A stretch of 64,000 nt of DNA from Seriola aureovittata (Eukaryota; Chordata; Actinopteri; Carangiformes; Carangidae). The notes beneath the pieces are model-generated. The model was not told the origin of the DNA. It did no database searches and saw only the letters and a list, made by a program, of their open reading frames with translations. The translations under genes were made by a program, and so were the position numbers. Position 1 is the first letter of the stretch. Each line of letters starts with the position of its first letter. Location of the stretch: contig NC_079374.1 in NCBI RefSeq assembly GCF_021018895.1, positions 4,662,212-4,726,211 of the forward strand, given 5' to 3'. Below are positions 1 to 11,214 of the stretch, piece by piece.

Positions 1-990
1 TAATCATGATCCTACACTGGTACTCCTTGTTTCTATAGATCTGCAAATTGCGATGATTTTTTTTTGATTATTTTATTATATATTTTATTTCTCTACTGAT
101 GTGGACTGATATGTGTTTGGAACGTTACTACTACTAAGAGCTTTGGGGTGGGCTACGTTTTGGAAAACACGTTTTGTTGTTGACAAAATTCCTCAGTTCA
201 ACTGGTAATTAAAGCTACTGTAGGCAAGGCAAGTTCTGTAAATCAAGTTCATGCTAGCATGAGACGCACACTCTGCTCCTCCCACTCTCCCTCTACCTGC
301 TCCCCCTACCTAAATCTTCGTTATGTTCGCTGTCTCAGCTAATGCAGGAATATGGAGCATGCTAACCTGTGAGTCACCATAGTGACGTCTGCCAGCAGTT
401 AATACTAGCCTGAAGCCTCAGTGCGAGAGGAGTAGTCGATCCAGAAGCGTAGAGGAGTGCGAGAGGAGTAGTACCACAGAAGCATATTAATGTATCGGTT
501 GACAGCATTCCATCCCTGACTTTGGCCTTCTCTTATTGGTTAGGACGAGTCTCACTCAAAAACATTACAAGGGAATAAACAGGGACTTTGAGTGAAGACT
601 GTTGAAGGGACGGCTACTGCATGATGTGACAACATTGACACTATTGCAGCCCAACTGTCTACTACAGGAGAAAGACTAGTTTGCCGTACCTTGTGATACA
701 CTAAAGAGTTAGCAGGTAATCATACGTTTTCTTCATATTTGATACTGTCATTTCATCTATCATCGATTAAACCATTAGTAGTTTTATGGATTATGAGTAT
801 ATTTGTTAAAGATACACACTAATTTGACGGATTTTTCCAGTTTATTCATAGACATGCCGGCCGTTGCAAGCCCTCCCTCTCCAACCCAAAACCTAAACCG
901 TGACGCTGTCCGTGGTGCTGAAATAACAGACAGATCTATAACTTGTAATGTGAAACTTACTGGTTGTAGCTAACAAATAGGCTATTCTCA
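1..990. other. Non-coding flank, nothing recognised except a small duplication
   Basis: No ORF of coding character and no recognised repeat apart from the 36-bp tandem duplication listed separately. The stretch is A+T-rich with a few homopolymers. Confidence 0.5.
421..487. repeat. Imperfect 36-bp tandem duplication
   Basis: The 16-mer GTGCGAGAGGAGTAGT occurs at 421-436 and again at 457-472, a period of 36 bp. The following sequence (CCAGAAGCG... versus CACAGAAGCA...) is also related, so about two diverged units are present. No function is apparent. Confidence 0.7.
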
Positions 991-1045
991 GGTGTGGACC
1001 AAGTACGTAAAAAATTTACTCAGGTAAAAGTGAAAATACCACAGT
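990..1045. repeat. Fragment of a fish dispersed repeat (ACTCAGGTAAAAGTGAAA type)
   Basis: The motif TACTCAGGTAAAAGTGAAA resembles a dispersed repeat common in teleost genomes. Recognition is from general memory of the motif, so the boundaries are approximate. It abuts the Harbinger-like fragment, and the two may belong to one composite element. Confidence 0.3.
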
Positions 1046-1255
1046 TTACAAACTTTCTCTGTAGTCTGCTACAAGTGAAAGTCCAGCATTCAATACTTTA
1101 CTGATGGAAAAAGTATTATCCTCAAAATGGGAAGAAAAAATTGAATCCAAATTGCTGGACCTGTCCGTGCCATAGAGTAATATAAACTCCTCATTTGGTA
1201 TTAAATTTTCCTCAAAAGCATGTATCAAGTACTCTTGGGTCACTTTAAGCGACAT
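1046..1255 (-). pseudogene. Possible fragment of a PIF/Harbinger-type transposon protein, N-terminal part
   Basis: A 69-codon minus-strand ORF begins at 1255. Its first half contains the acidic, hydrophobic stretch FEENLIPNEEFILLY followed by NLDSIF. This resembles the N-terminal segment seen in fish proteins derived from Harbinger transposons (short helix, E-E-F-x-L-L-Y, then N-L-D). The conserved nuclease domain is not present downstream, so at most this is an isolated first-exon relic. The resemblance is recalled rather than searched, and the ORF could be chance. Confidence 0.3.
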
Positions 1256-1636
1256 ATTCTAGGGATGTTCAGAGCGACCTCGGTTTCCGGATGAAGTAAA
1301 ATAGTCACTGTTAGAGTTAAATGATGCTTTGGGATCTTCCACTGACACAGCAACACGTTTGAATGTATACGGGCGCCCTAGCCATCAATTCAACATATCT
1401 CTGCGCTGCTGCCAGGTTGTTCAATGAATCTGAAGCCTTTTACAGCACCTCTCCACATTTAGATGCATTTTGAAACAACTTTCCACGAATAAAATATTAG
1501 AAAGAAGTTACATACTGTAGCTTTAAGTGGTAATATATTTGGTAATATATCATTTAATTACTGATAATTACTACAGATAACTACAAATTGTCCCTCTAAT
1601 CGTTTGTAATTAAGGGCACCTTCAAAATACAATGGA

Positions 1637-2099
1637 ATATACACAACGAGGCCAAAAGTGAACATGTGATTCTAAAACCAATGGGAATTAATATGCTGCC
1701 CCAACAGTCTCCACTCTTCTGGGAAAGCTTTCAACAAGATTTTTGGAACCTGGCTGAAAAGATTTCCTCCCATTCAACCACAAGAGCATTAGCGAGGTTG
1801 GGCACTGGTGTTGGATGATAAGACCTATTTTTCAATAGGGCTTTAGATTAGCGCTCTTTGAAGCTATTTGATTTCCTCCACGCCAGACTCAGAAAAACCA
1901 TTTATGACTTTTTGCTCATTTTCATGTTGAGACAGGGAGGAGCCTTTGACTCTTGATACAAGGTCAGGTGCCACACTAATGTCTAAAATATCATCACAGT
2001 ATGATGGAGTAGTTGGATTTTCTTTTCTAGAACAAAGCCATGAAAAACATCCTCCAAAAGACATGAATGTCCACATACTTTTGGCCATGAAGTGTATAT
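1637..2099. mobile_element. Tc1/mariner-like deletion derivative with terminal inverted repeats
   Basis: The left end (around 1637-1660, ATATACACAACGAGGCCAAAAG) is mirrored at the right end (around 2068-2099), whose reverse complement reads ATATACACTTCATGGCCAAA. Both ends therefore carry a GGCCAAAAGT-type inverted terminus. The interior (CCAACAGTCTCCACTCTTCTGG near 1702, and CATGAAAAACATCCTCC near 2039) is recognisable as pieces of the antisense of a widespread fish Tc1-like element. Most of the transposase-coding interior is missing. At about 463 bp it is a non-autonomous relic. The two opposite-strand ORFs of 60 and 89 codons inside it are not genes. Confidence 0.6.
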
Positions 2100-2357
2100 C
2101 TTTAAATCTATATGCATCCACTATTTGATACACCTAAGCACACAGCCACTGCAATGCATTATTGTACCTGTGGATGACTGCAGTGTGTTCATAGCTGTAC
2201 ATGGGATGTTATGGAACCTGCAGAGGCCCTCTCTCTGCTCGTAAGTGGATTTTCTGTGTGCTCCATTTTTGTGAGGATTGTTTATTGGCAGCTCTCACCG
2301 TCTCAGCAGTTCCAGCTGTGATAGATGAGCCAGGTGGCACACTCCATCCTCCGGTCG

Positions 2358-2466
2358 AGGAGAGAGAGAGAGAAAGAGGGTGAGAGGGGGAGATGGAGGG
2401 AGAGAGAGAGGGGGAGATGGAGGGAGAGAGAGAGGGAGAGAGAGAAAAAGAGGGGGAGAGAGAGAA
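2358..2466. repeat. GA-rich low-complexity tract with an internal about 24-bp period
   Basis: An almost pure purine run on the plus strand, made of GAGAGAGA blocks separated by GGGGGAGATGGAGG. The block GGGGGAGATGGAGGGAGAGAG is repeated. It generates artificial Ser/Leu/Pro-rich ORFs on the minus strand, which were discarded. Confidence 0.85.
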
Positions 2467-2469
2467 TTG

Positions 2470-4600
2470 CTGCTCCATCATTTCTCATGACCTTACATGG
2501 CTGATTATGCTGCTGCAGATCCCTGCCTGCCATTACTCTAACAAAGCAGCTTCATTTGCATAAACGCACTTAATGATCACATTTTCTCATGAAGGCATGG
2601 TAAAGTATTGTATGTTTTCTTTTTTTTTTTTCCTTTTTTCTGCAAAGCTAACTTAACTTGACCAGTGGTCTGATCTTTGGTGTGTGTTAAATGGCTGTAA
2701 ATGTGTGCAGAATCCTTGATGTGCTATCAAAAATGCAAACGCCAGCTACAAGATGTGATTAAGAAGAAGAACTTGAGAGAGGCGTCTTGGGTGACAAAGT
2801 GGTTGGGTTTTTGCCGATTCCCCCTCCTCCTCCTCCTCCTCCTCCTCCTCCTTTGCTGCTGACTGGCTGTCGGTTAGATCGTGGCCTGTGAGATCAAATA
2901 ACCACGAGGAGGAGAGAGTCTGCCAATCAACAGCAGCCACAGACAGCACTTTGTTCTGCAGAGCTGCGATACTATAGAACAGGATACAGTATAGAGGGGA
3001 CAGCAATAATTAAGTGAAGCGCTCCCTGCGGACTTCCTTCTTTATAAATGTTACACTCTTATAGGACTTTATATGGATATTCACCATGGCATTGCAAGAT
3101 ACTGGATTCTGATTGGCTGGAGGTGTGTGTTATTTTCAGATGACCTCACAGCTGTGATATAGCATCCTTATCCATCTTCTAAATTAATGCTCATGGTTGG
3201 AGCTGTTACTAGATTTAGAAAACAGCAATCCACACTGCCAACATTCATTAACCATTAAAACTTAATACTGCAAGACCTTCATTGATAATATATCTAATTT
3301 GTTTTCATTATAATATATGCTCCTGTCATAATTCTGGGCGAGTAATGGAAAAACGTGAATTTCGAGAAAACGCAAATGTTCCAAAAAAAGTCTACGCTTG
3401 CTTGAGGTTACTGCAAATTTGAGCATCTCAAAGGACCTGGTTTAAGTTTAGTTTAAAAAAGGCTTGTCATAGTAAATAATATATGAATGAAGTCAAAGCT
3501 GAGTTAATGCGAGCCAGGTTCAATTTAATATAACCAAAATTACTTTCCTGAACCTTTACACGTTTTAGTAGCATAACCTAACAAAGTCCTTCGTTATCCT
3601 CAAATTGTTGCCAGTGAACATAATCATTATGCATCCTTTAAAACATACAAGATTTTTCTTTGGACACTCGTCCGTCTCACAGACCTGAAATAAGTGAATA
3701 AAAACAACACATTCTCCTGTGCACACATGTAGTTCTTTTTTGGAAAACTGACAAACACTCAACAGATCAATAATTTCAATGGCATTTCTGACATCATCCT
3801 GGTGCAGACACTGTGTTCTGACGCAGGCTGCTGTCTTTTTAACACCCTGATAGAACTGAGCCCTTCTAGCTGAAAGGGCAGCGCTGATGAGCACGGTGAC
3901 GGCCGTACGGAGGGTGTGAACGACAGACAAAACTCTACCGGCTTTCATCAGAGTAATCAAAAGCAGTGGAGAGCAGCTTATTTGACAAAGTGCTGTCATT
4001 GGTGGCATCAGAAAGAGTTCAAGCGGCACAATGTGGCTTTTAAGAAAGGAAGTTATTAATGTCATTCATAACAGCAGTTGCAGATGTTATTGTAATATAT
4101 ATGTACATGTAATATCTAAAAGCCTGACTGCTGTAATTACATTATTATGCTCCAGAAAAGGCAAACAGGACAGTTTATATATAGGACAGTAGTTGTTTAA
4201 GCAAGGAAGTAATTTCCACTGGGGGTTAGGGAAGACAAGTCTCCACTGCTTTCTGAAATCCTGCTTTTGTTCTCCTTTATAGTTTCAGGTTGATTTTATT
4301 TAACTTAAATCTCCCCTAACATTATTCTCTTACTGTCCAGGCGTCATATTTCACTAGAGCTGCCCCTCAATAGTCGAACAAACATTAGTCAATGAGAGAA
4401 GTCAATTAAGTTTTGATGGGTCATTTGGTCACAGGAAGAAAAAAAAAAAGAATCAAATTCCAGCCTCGCTGCATTTATCAGATAATGATGTAACTGAGCA
4501 TCTTGGGTTCAGCTAACTGAGCATATTTAGTGATAAAATAATAAACACTTCAAGCACCAGTCCCTCTCCCCCAAGCACCAGTAATTCTACAGAAGATTTC
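2470..4600. other. Non-coding DNA with one trinucleotide microsatellite
   Basis: Apart from the CTC microsatellite this stretch has no supported feature. A 166-codon minus-strand ORF (3565-4065) is open but shows no recognisable domain and is recorded under rejected items. Confidence 0.5.
2819..2852. repeat. (CTC)n trinucleotide microsatellite
   Basis: About ten perfect CTC units in a row. On the other strand it encodes a Glu run in a spurious ORF. Confidence 0.95.
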
Positions 4601-4614
4601 TTACATTATTCATT

Positions 4615-4868
4615 ATACCCCAGATAGCAAAAGGAAACTTCTGGCCCAACATATGCCTGGGTCCTTGGCCTGAGTCTGGCCCCTATACTTCCACATCTGG
4701 GCAGACCGCAGCTGTTATCCTCCGGTATTGGCTGACAGCCGAAACATTTTCTCTGTGTTTGTGCCAGAATTGTTCCAGATGTAAAAGGAGCATCTGACAA
4801 TCGTGCAGTATATGGGCCAGATTCGGACTGTGGAACCAGGTGTATACTGGGCCAAGTGTCATGGCACA
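4615..4868. repeat. Probable fish dispersed repeat with TCTGGCCC / CATCTGGGC motifs
   Basis: Several related words (TCTGGCCCAACATATG, GTCTGGCCCCTAT, CACATCTGGGCAGAC, GGGCCAGATTCGG) recur at irregular spacing, as in a common fish interspersed repeat with internal sub-repeats. It lies directly before the Tc1-like end. Family assignment is not attempted. Confidence 0.35.
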
Positions 4869-4869
4869 G

Positions 4870-5061
4870 GCTCTGAATACTTATGTCAATGTGATATTTA
4901 TGTCTTTTCCTTTTAAATAAATTTGCAAAAAAATTCTAAAATTCTGTTTTCACTTTGTCAATATGGGCTATTGAGTTTTGATTGATTAGGGAATTAGCAT
5001 GAAGCTGCAACATAACAAAATGTGAAGAAGCTTAAGGGGTCTGAATACTTTCTGAATGCAC
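4870..5061 (+). mobile_element. Tc1-like transposon, 3' terminal fragment
   Basis: Contains the order of motifs characteristic of the 3' end of salmonid and other fish Tc1 elements: CTGAATACTTATGT, TAAATAAATTTGCAAA, TTCACTTTGTCAATATGGG, CATAACAAAATGTG, then GGGGTCTGAATACTTTCTG at the terminus. No transposase reading frame remains upstream. It is a truncated relic. The corresponding 5' end type is found separately near 35.5 kb. Confidence 0.75.
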
Positions 5062-6049
5062 ATTAAATAAGGTATTTTTTGTGCAAAGCTACGTTAGTGG
5101 AGTCCCAGAATGAAAATTAGAAAATGAATGCTCTAAATGAGCATTAAAGTTGACTCAATTTGTAAAAGTGATAAAAGAACAGTAGCGTCGAGGAGTGTAG
5201 AGCCACAGGGGAAACTTGCCTTCTCCAGGAGACTTGTTTATCAGTGCATTATATACCTCTGAGTATGTATCCTATCTGTGTGAAAAGTTGCCATTAAGTC
5301 TGAAGGGAGGACAAGAAAGGCAGCGTGATACTGGAGTGTGGCTACAGATAAGTTGTCAAGCAGTCCTCGTGATACAAGCTTCAACCATATCAGATTTGTC
5401 AATAACAGGTCAGGCAGTGGCGGGAGCAGTATGGAGGACTTTCTCAGTGTATTCAACAATTCTGGTTCCATTAGCATTGCATACACAGACAGATGATGGG
5501 TAATAGTCGAGTTTTTCTTTCCTTATCAAGGTGATGACACGGTTCTTCTCCCGGCACAAATTCTGTTTGTCAGTGTTTGCGCCGGGAGCTCTGGCAGTGC
5601 AGCTATACTTCAGTTCATTTCTTGCACAAATGGCAAGTGCATGTTTAGGAGAAAACCAGGGGTTTGATCTATTTATATATTCAAAACAAAAATGAATACA
5701 TGAGAAAAATAGTGTAAGGCTGAATCCTGGTCATGGATACAATATGTTTTACCAACAGATATTTATGGTAGTTCTATCTATCTATCCACCCATTCATCTA
5801 TCTGTAGTTAAACTCCTACAGGAATAAAGAAGAGATGAGTAGAGGTTTGATGAAGCAGTTGTTGATATAAATCAACACATCATCGCTTTGACTTTGACTT
5901 TTGATTTAATTGTGTTATATATCCAGTAACAGCTAAGTCTTAATCTTCAAGCTTAGAAACATTGGTATATTAACTGGAAATGAACCAGGAAATATACCAG
6001 ACCTAAGTGTGGACATTATGATGATTAAGTTCATGCAAATACTACAATG
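5062..6049. other. Non-coding DNA, nothing recognised
   Basis: Overlapping opposite-strand ORFs near 5.2-5.5 kb lack domain signals. A short CTAT/CATC run lies at about 5775-5803. No other feature is supported. Confidence 0.5.
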
Positions 6050-6530
6050 TTAAAGGTCCCATATAGTATAAAGGTACTGTAGATGTCCATGTGTTGTTCG
6101 ATTATGAAGCAGGTCTAGGTTCTATATTAATACTAGCTTCTACTATTAATACAGCCTGTATTCAGAAACTGAGCCTTAAAACGAGCCCTCATGACATCCT
6201 GCAACTTTGTGATGTCACATCAAAGCAGTCCCCTCTCTCAGCCACGCCCCAAGCCCCGCCAACCTGGACCCACTATCCAACCTTGCAGGATTTGGTTTCT
6301 CTGAGTGTGTTTACCTGAAAATTTTTGTTAGACCACTCGGAAAACAGTCAGCCAATCAGAAGAGAGGCTCAGATCAGATTGATCTGTTGTAGCCAGAGCT
6401 CCAGAGAGACGCCTGAGAGAGGAGATGTAAAACTATATTTAGATGGTTTTTGGCTCTTAAAACCACAAATCTATCTTCTCATGAATCAACAAAATAAATA
6501 CAGGAAAAGTGTAAAACATGGGGCCTTTAA
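6050..6530 (+). mobile_element. TTAA-ended MITE family 1, copy A (full length)
   Basis: Begins TTAAAGGTCCCATATAG and ends ATGGGGCCTTTAA, so both ends carry TTAA followed by AGG(T/C)CCCAT as a short terminal inverted repeat. The 481-bp interior matches, in inverse orientation, the copies at 8085-8387 and 11215-11693. Shared words include CAGGTCTAGGTTCTATATTAATA, CAGTTTCTGAA and CCAATCAGAAGAGAGG (some read on the opposite strand). No transposase is encoded. The TTAA target suggests piggyBac-type mobilisation, which is inference only. Confidence 0.7.
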
Positions 6531-6819
6531 GACATTACATAAAGCACTAATTGGCTCTATAGTTGACTATTTTACAGTTGTTTTTCAAAAAAAAAAGGGA
6601 AAAAAATTGCTGACATACATCAATACTGCGTTCACCTTTTCAAAATTCCTCACTCACTCAGCACAACAGCTCTCTGTGTGGACTAGACTGGGGGCAACTT
6701 TTCATGGCCTTGACACAGAATTCATTCAGTGAATTCCTGAATTGTTCTTTCACCCAAACTCAACCTCCACAAATCCTCTGGTTATTTACTGCCCATGCTG
6801 CCCATGACTGGTAAACGCA

Positions 6820-7056
6820 CTGCATTTCTCTAGTGCTTTTCTATAGTCTATCAACCAAAGCACTTTACAACACAATGTCTCATTCACACACACACACACA
6901 CACACACAACACACACACACACACACACACACACGCGCACTGATGGTGCAGCATTAGGAGCAGTTAGAGGGGTTCAGTGTCTTGCACAAGGACACTTCAC
7001 ACTCTCTCTGGTGGAGACTAGACCACCGCTTCACCTCCTGAGCTACACCGCCCACA
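6820..7056 (-). repeat. Fish interspersed repeat, probably tRNA-derived, interrupted by a CA microsatellite
   Basis: Left part TAGTGCTTTTCTATAGTCTA...AAAGCACTTTACAA, right part GGGGTTCAGTGTCTTGCACAAGGACACTTC, ending CACCTCCTGAGCTACACCGCCC. Read on the minus strand the end gives GGGCGGTGTAGCTCAGGAGG, which resembles a tRNA A-box region and is typical of a SINE-like fish repeat. A CA tract fills the middle. Confidence 0.6.
6884..6940. repeat. (CA)n microsatellite
   Basis: About 25 CA units with one CAACAC interruption, ending in CGCGCAC. It is embedded in the interspersed repeat. Confidence 0.95.
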
Positions 7057-8084
7057 TAGTCAGACCTGTTATGTTCAAAACATAACCCAAAATTACCATT
7101 AATTAGTCTGACATTTACTACATTGTGCTACATCTACATCTAGACACAAGTATAAAAAAATAAGAAATGCATAAACTCCTAATTGGGACTGATTTTCATT
7201 CCTTGAGGACCTGGTGGGGCTGAATCCAGAGCACTTTGTAATCGTCTGGGATGATGTAGTGTTTCGCCATTCTCTTCCAGTCACAGAGTGGTTTACAGCC
7301 AGTCCCAGGGTGGTGTCACTTTCCCCTCCACCTTAGTCTCCATTCCTCAACCCCAGAGAGGAATTCATTTCCTCATGGAGGTGGAAATTTTATGACCGTC
7401 GGGCACATGATCAGATGTCTCCTCTGCTGGATGTCTGGGCATATCTGCAGAGCGCTGCCAGGATGGCCAAAAAAAAAAATCTTTCCCAGGTGTATTGAGG
7501 AGAGGAAATAAGGTGTGATGTGTATGAGAACTTGTGGCCAATGCAGAGGACAGGGTAAACCAGCACTGATGTAGGTCTATATCTGTGGCTCCTTCTGTAC
7601 ATGTGGTAAACAGTATGTATGTGTAGTGAATATGTCTGGGTTTGTGTTGCATTACTAGAATTACAGAATCACATTGCAGCATTTCTGATTTATTTCTGTG
7701 ACAGTTAATTTATGCATTAAAGAAATGCCATTCTTTTTGTTGTAATGGAATGGAAATGGGTTTATGCTAAATACTATAAATAAATGAAAGCTAACTCTAA
7801 GACAGTAGTTTTCCATATTGTAACGGTAGCTGTTCTTTATAGGTCATTGTGTTCAGAGTGACAAACTTTTCTTGGTGGTAGATAAATGTTGTCAGTGTTC
7901 TGGTTGCATTTGTGCATTTTGGATATGAGATTGTGTGAAGAGTTTTCCGAACCAAGTAAAGAGAGAGAAATTGTCCTGTAAAAAAAAGGTTGTTTGTGCA
8001 GCAGGTTATTAGGACCCATAGTTACCTTATGTTGTTAGGCGACATCTAGTGGCCGTAGTAATTATGACATGAGGCTCTGGGCCT
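7057..8084. other. Non-coding DNA, nothing recognised
   Basis: Several 60-105-codon minus-strand ORFs overlap each other without domain content or splice context. No repeat family was recognised. Confidence 0.5.
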
Positions 8085-8387
8085 CTGTTCTGATTGGCTG
8101 ACTGTTTTCTGAGTGAAAAATATATATATAGCAGATTTCAAGTAAACACTCAGAGAAACTAAATCTGGCAAGGCTTTTGTGGGTGGGGCTTGGGGTATGG
8201 CTGAGAGCGGTGACTGCTTTGTTGTGACATCATAAAGTGACAGAAGTCCTGATGCCTCGTTTTAAGGCTCAGTTTCTGAATACAGGCTGTGGACTTTGAT
8301 ACATTCACAGTATTAATATAGAACCTAGACCTGCTTTATAATCAAACAACACATGGACAAAGACCTTTATACAATATGTGACCTTTA
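8085..8387 (-). mobile_element. TTAA-type MITE family 1, copy B (truncated)
   Basis: Inverse orientation relative to copy A. It shares GATTGGCTGACTGTTTTCTGAG, GGGTGGGGCTTGGGGTATGG, TTTTAAGGCTCAGTTTCTGAA and ATATAGAACCTAGACCTGCTTT with the other copies. It lacks one end: it starts within the GATTGGCTGA segment and finishes near GTGACCTTTA, a decayed terminus. Confidence 0.65.
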
Positions 8388-9534
8388 CTTTCTGTGACAT
8401 ATACTGTAGTATTGCACAATCCACGCAATGGCTTTCTTCTATTTTTGGCAACTAATTATAGCCGCACAGACTCATACTGGTACATGCTAATTGCAGTATT
8501 TTAGCTGCATAATTAAATTCTAGGGAGATGGATTTACAGGTTGTCAAAAAGGTAGCATGAAAAAGGATGTGGGAAACAGCTGGAGAGGATGGTGCCAATA
8601 CTTTCTCCATCAACCTATTGTGTCTTAACTGTGAGGAGAGCTCTGCAAAACGCCATCTGTACTGGTGAAGGAATGGTAAAGTGAGTTAATAGGTGTTAAA
8701 GCGTAATATGGCAGCAATCTGGTTCTCGTTTTTATGAACCCGACAGCTAGAAGACGCCTCCGCTTCTTCTGTTAATTGTGTATGTTCATTTGTATGTAAA
8801 ATCAGTCGCAATAAACATAGAGCTTTCTGGTGTCCCCTTTTTTCCTCCTTTATTGTTCATTCATAGCTTCACGACTTTAATCAGATCTAGGTGGGCTTGT
8901 TCTTTCTTAAGTCCTTAGAGATGGGCCTGGTGATGAGGGCCTCTACGATATAAATAAATCTTGACTTGACAGCTTTGTTTCTTTGGTCTTGTTTTTAACT
9001 TTTTTTAATGCCCTGTTCCCCTTAAGGTTTGTGGCTATTTTCCAAACTACTGCAAATTAATCAAAATGACATTTAGAAACAATTTTGATGTGAGCTATAA
9101 GTTCATCAGTGACAAATTGTTTGGGCTCATCATAATCTGGGTTATTAGAATTCAACAGTACCAATAATGGCTTGTGCATTTAGTGTCTGGACAGTGACAA
9201 ACACCTACAAATTGTGGTTTGACTCACCTCCATCTGAATATGAGTTTGGTATGAAATGTGTTAATACATGTCAGAGTTTATTTTAAGAAACAACATGCAG
9301 AGACTAATATCTACCGTTTTGAATTGTTCTGTGCAAGAAGAAACATAGATTGTTTTCACACATACCAGTTGCTAGGTTGCGAAACGTTCAGGAGATATGA
9401 GCCAAAGTGAAAAGTGGTTTTGGCACCGAAAACTCATGCGTTCACAGGAAGAAAAACAAAACAAAACGATTAAATAGAAAATAGTAAAAGTACTCACTTC
9501 CTCATGGTGGAAACAACAAGCAAATATATGATAT
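8388..9534. other. Non-coding DNA with a possible LINE 3' tail
   Basis: Around 8905-8968 the sequence GATGGGCCTGGTGATGAGGG... followed by ATAAATAAATCTTGACTTGAC looks like the 3' tail of a fish LINE, but no RT-coding part is adjacent. Otherwise nothing is supported. Confidence 0.35.
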
Positions 9535-9878
9535 AGGGCTGAACAATTATGTATGTATTATGTATGTATTGTATTATTGAAATCGCAATATGAAAGTTCA
9601 ATATCCAAATTGCAGAAGCTTTTTTTTTTTTTTTGAGAAAGGTAAAATTGTGTCACAACATACCATAAATGAAGCATTGTGGTTCTACAGAGATGCCTCA
9701 GCCTATTAATCATATTCTCCAGACAAAAGGGAACATGGTTGTTTGGTACATGAACCGAAAAAAATCACATCAACATTATTTTCATATTATTTTTTCAGTG
9801 AAAATGAAATGAAAAAATTACCATTCCAACTGAAATCGTGAACCATCAAAATATTTTTTTTGCATATCGTTCAGGCTT
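9535..9878. mobile_element. MITE-like repeat with AGGGCTGAACAAT / ATCGTTCAGGCT ends
   Basis: The left end AGGGCTGAACAAT is mirrored by ATCGTTCAGGCTT at the right end (reverse complement AAGCCTGAACGAT). About 344 bp lies between them, with no coding content. It belongs to the class of fish repeats containing ATATCGCAATA words. Target duplications were not identified. Confidence 0.45.
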
Positions 9879-9888
9879 AATCAACCCA

Positions 9889-9946
9889 AATATCGCAATA
9901 TATGATATTATCATATATACGATAATATTGTATATCGCAATATTTT
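9889..9946. repeat. AT-rich imperfect palindrome with ATATCGCAATAT arms
   Basis: ATATCGCAATATATGATATT at the left and GATAATATTGTATATCGCAA at the right can pair with transition mismatches around a TATCATATATACGATA centre. It probably belongs to the same family as the adjacent element. A further ATATCGTCCAAG word lies near 10160. Confidence 0.45.
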
Positions 9947-11214
9947 GTTTTGTCACAACCTAGCTCATAGGACCATGATAAAACAGAAGACGCACGGGTT
10001 CCAGCAGACAAAAATAAATTAACACAACTGAGAATGATTAAATAAATAACATAAAACAATAATCAACGAAGTGTGAATATCAGTTGAAGAAGTGAGTGGA
10101 GGGTGTGCGTGAGTGGTGAATGTGTGCAAGTGGACTGTATCGTGATATTAAATTTTGGATATCGTCCAAGTCTATACTATTATCCAAATGTTTCTGATTT
10201 ACTGTTTCTCACCTGTTTCCGTGACGACAGGTTTTTCCCTACTTTAAGTAAACGGGTTTAAACATTTGTGCATTAGACTTGCTGAGTACAGATGCTGGAG
10301 TTTATTTAAACCATACTGTAGCCTTAAAATAAGGACAAAAGGATCACAATGAACTCTGATACAGGAACCATCATAATGTGGTGATGCCTCCCTGCTGCAA
10401 GCCCCGGAGGGATTTTGAAGGTGGTTGACTGAACGCAGCAAAATACCAACAAAAAAAAAAAAAAAAAAACATGGAGGAAAACCTGCTGCTGCAGTCTGAC
10501 AGGCTTCGAGCACTTGGGAAAAGATTTCTTTTTATAACATGACAACCAGCCCTAATATAAAGCCACACAGTAGTGGTTCCAGAATAACTACATCAGTGTC
10601 TTGTGGAGAGGCCAAGTCGAAGCCCAGACTTCAATTCAACCCAGAATCTGTAGATTGCCTTAATTTGTTCAGTCACAGTCTTCATTATACTTCCTTTAAA
10701 GAGGAGTTGGGGGGACTGCACCCTAACCAAAACCCCACAGACTCGAGACTATAACTGCTGACAAAGTTCCCCCTATAATGATTTGAAGTTGCAATGTTCA
10801 TGCCATCGTTTACTTTACTGTAATATACATGTTCTCAATTCAGATGAGTTGGAAAACGTGTTTTTCATGTTTTTCTGTTATAGTTCTCGTAATGTGTCAT
10901 TGTGTCATAATTATAGATTCTCATTAATTATTCATTACCTAAACATTTGCATATGTTTGCATACAGTGCTCACAAGAGGAGTAACACAATTAAAAAAAAA
11001 AAGTGATAAATCTTGTCAGAAAACGCTATTTCTTGAAACACCTTTGATTATTATGTTATAAAGGTGCAAAAGCCAGACACTGAGCCTGCTGGCACTTTTC
11101 TGCATCTTTGTAAATCACTCAAGATCTTTCAAAAGCTAGCTCCTCCTCAGCTTCCTCTATGTATATTCATTCCTCCTAAATGTAAATCATTCGATGAAAT
11201 AAGGAATGTTTACT
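9947..11214. other. Non-coding DNA, nothing recognised
   Basis: Contains an A18-type homopolymer near 10450-10468 and several spurious ORFs translated from it. No repeat or exon was recognised. Confidence 0.5.

Noticed and set aside
2209..2533. Minus-strand Ser/Leu/Pro-repeat ORFs
   Set aside because: They are translations of the GA-rich low-complexity tract.
3565..4065. 166-codon minus-strand ORF, the longest ORF outside the LTR element and its relatives
   Set aside because: No recognisable domain, and no repeat or clear splice signals support it. Length alone is not enough in A+T-moderate DNA. A protein search would decide.
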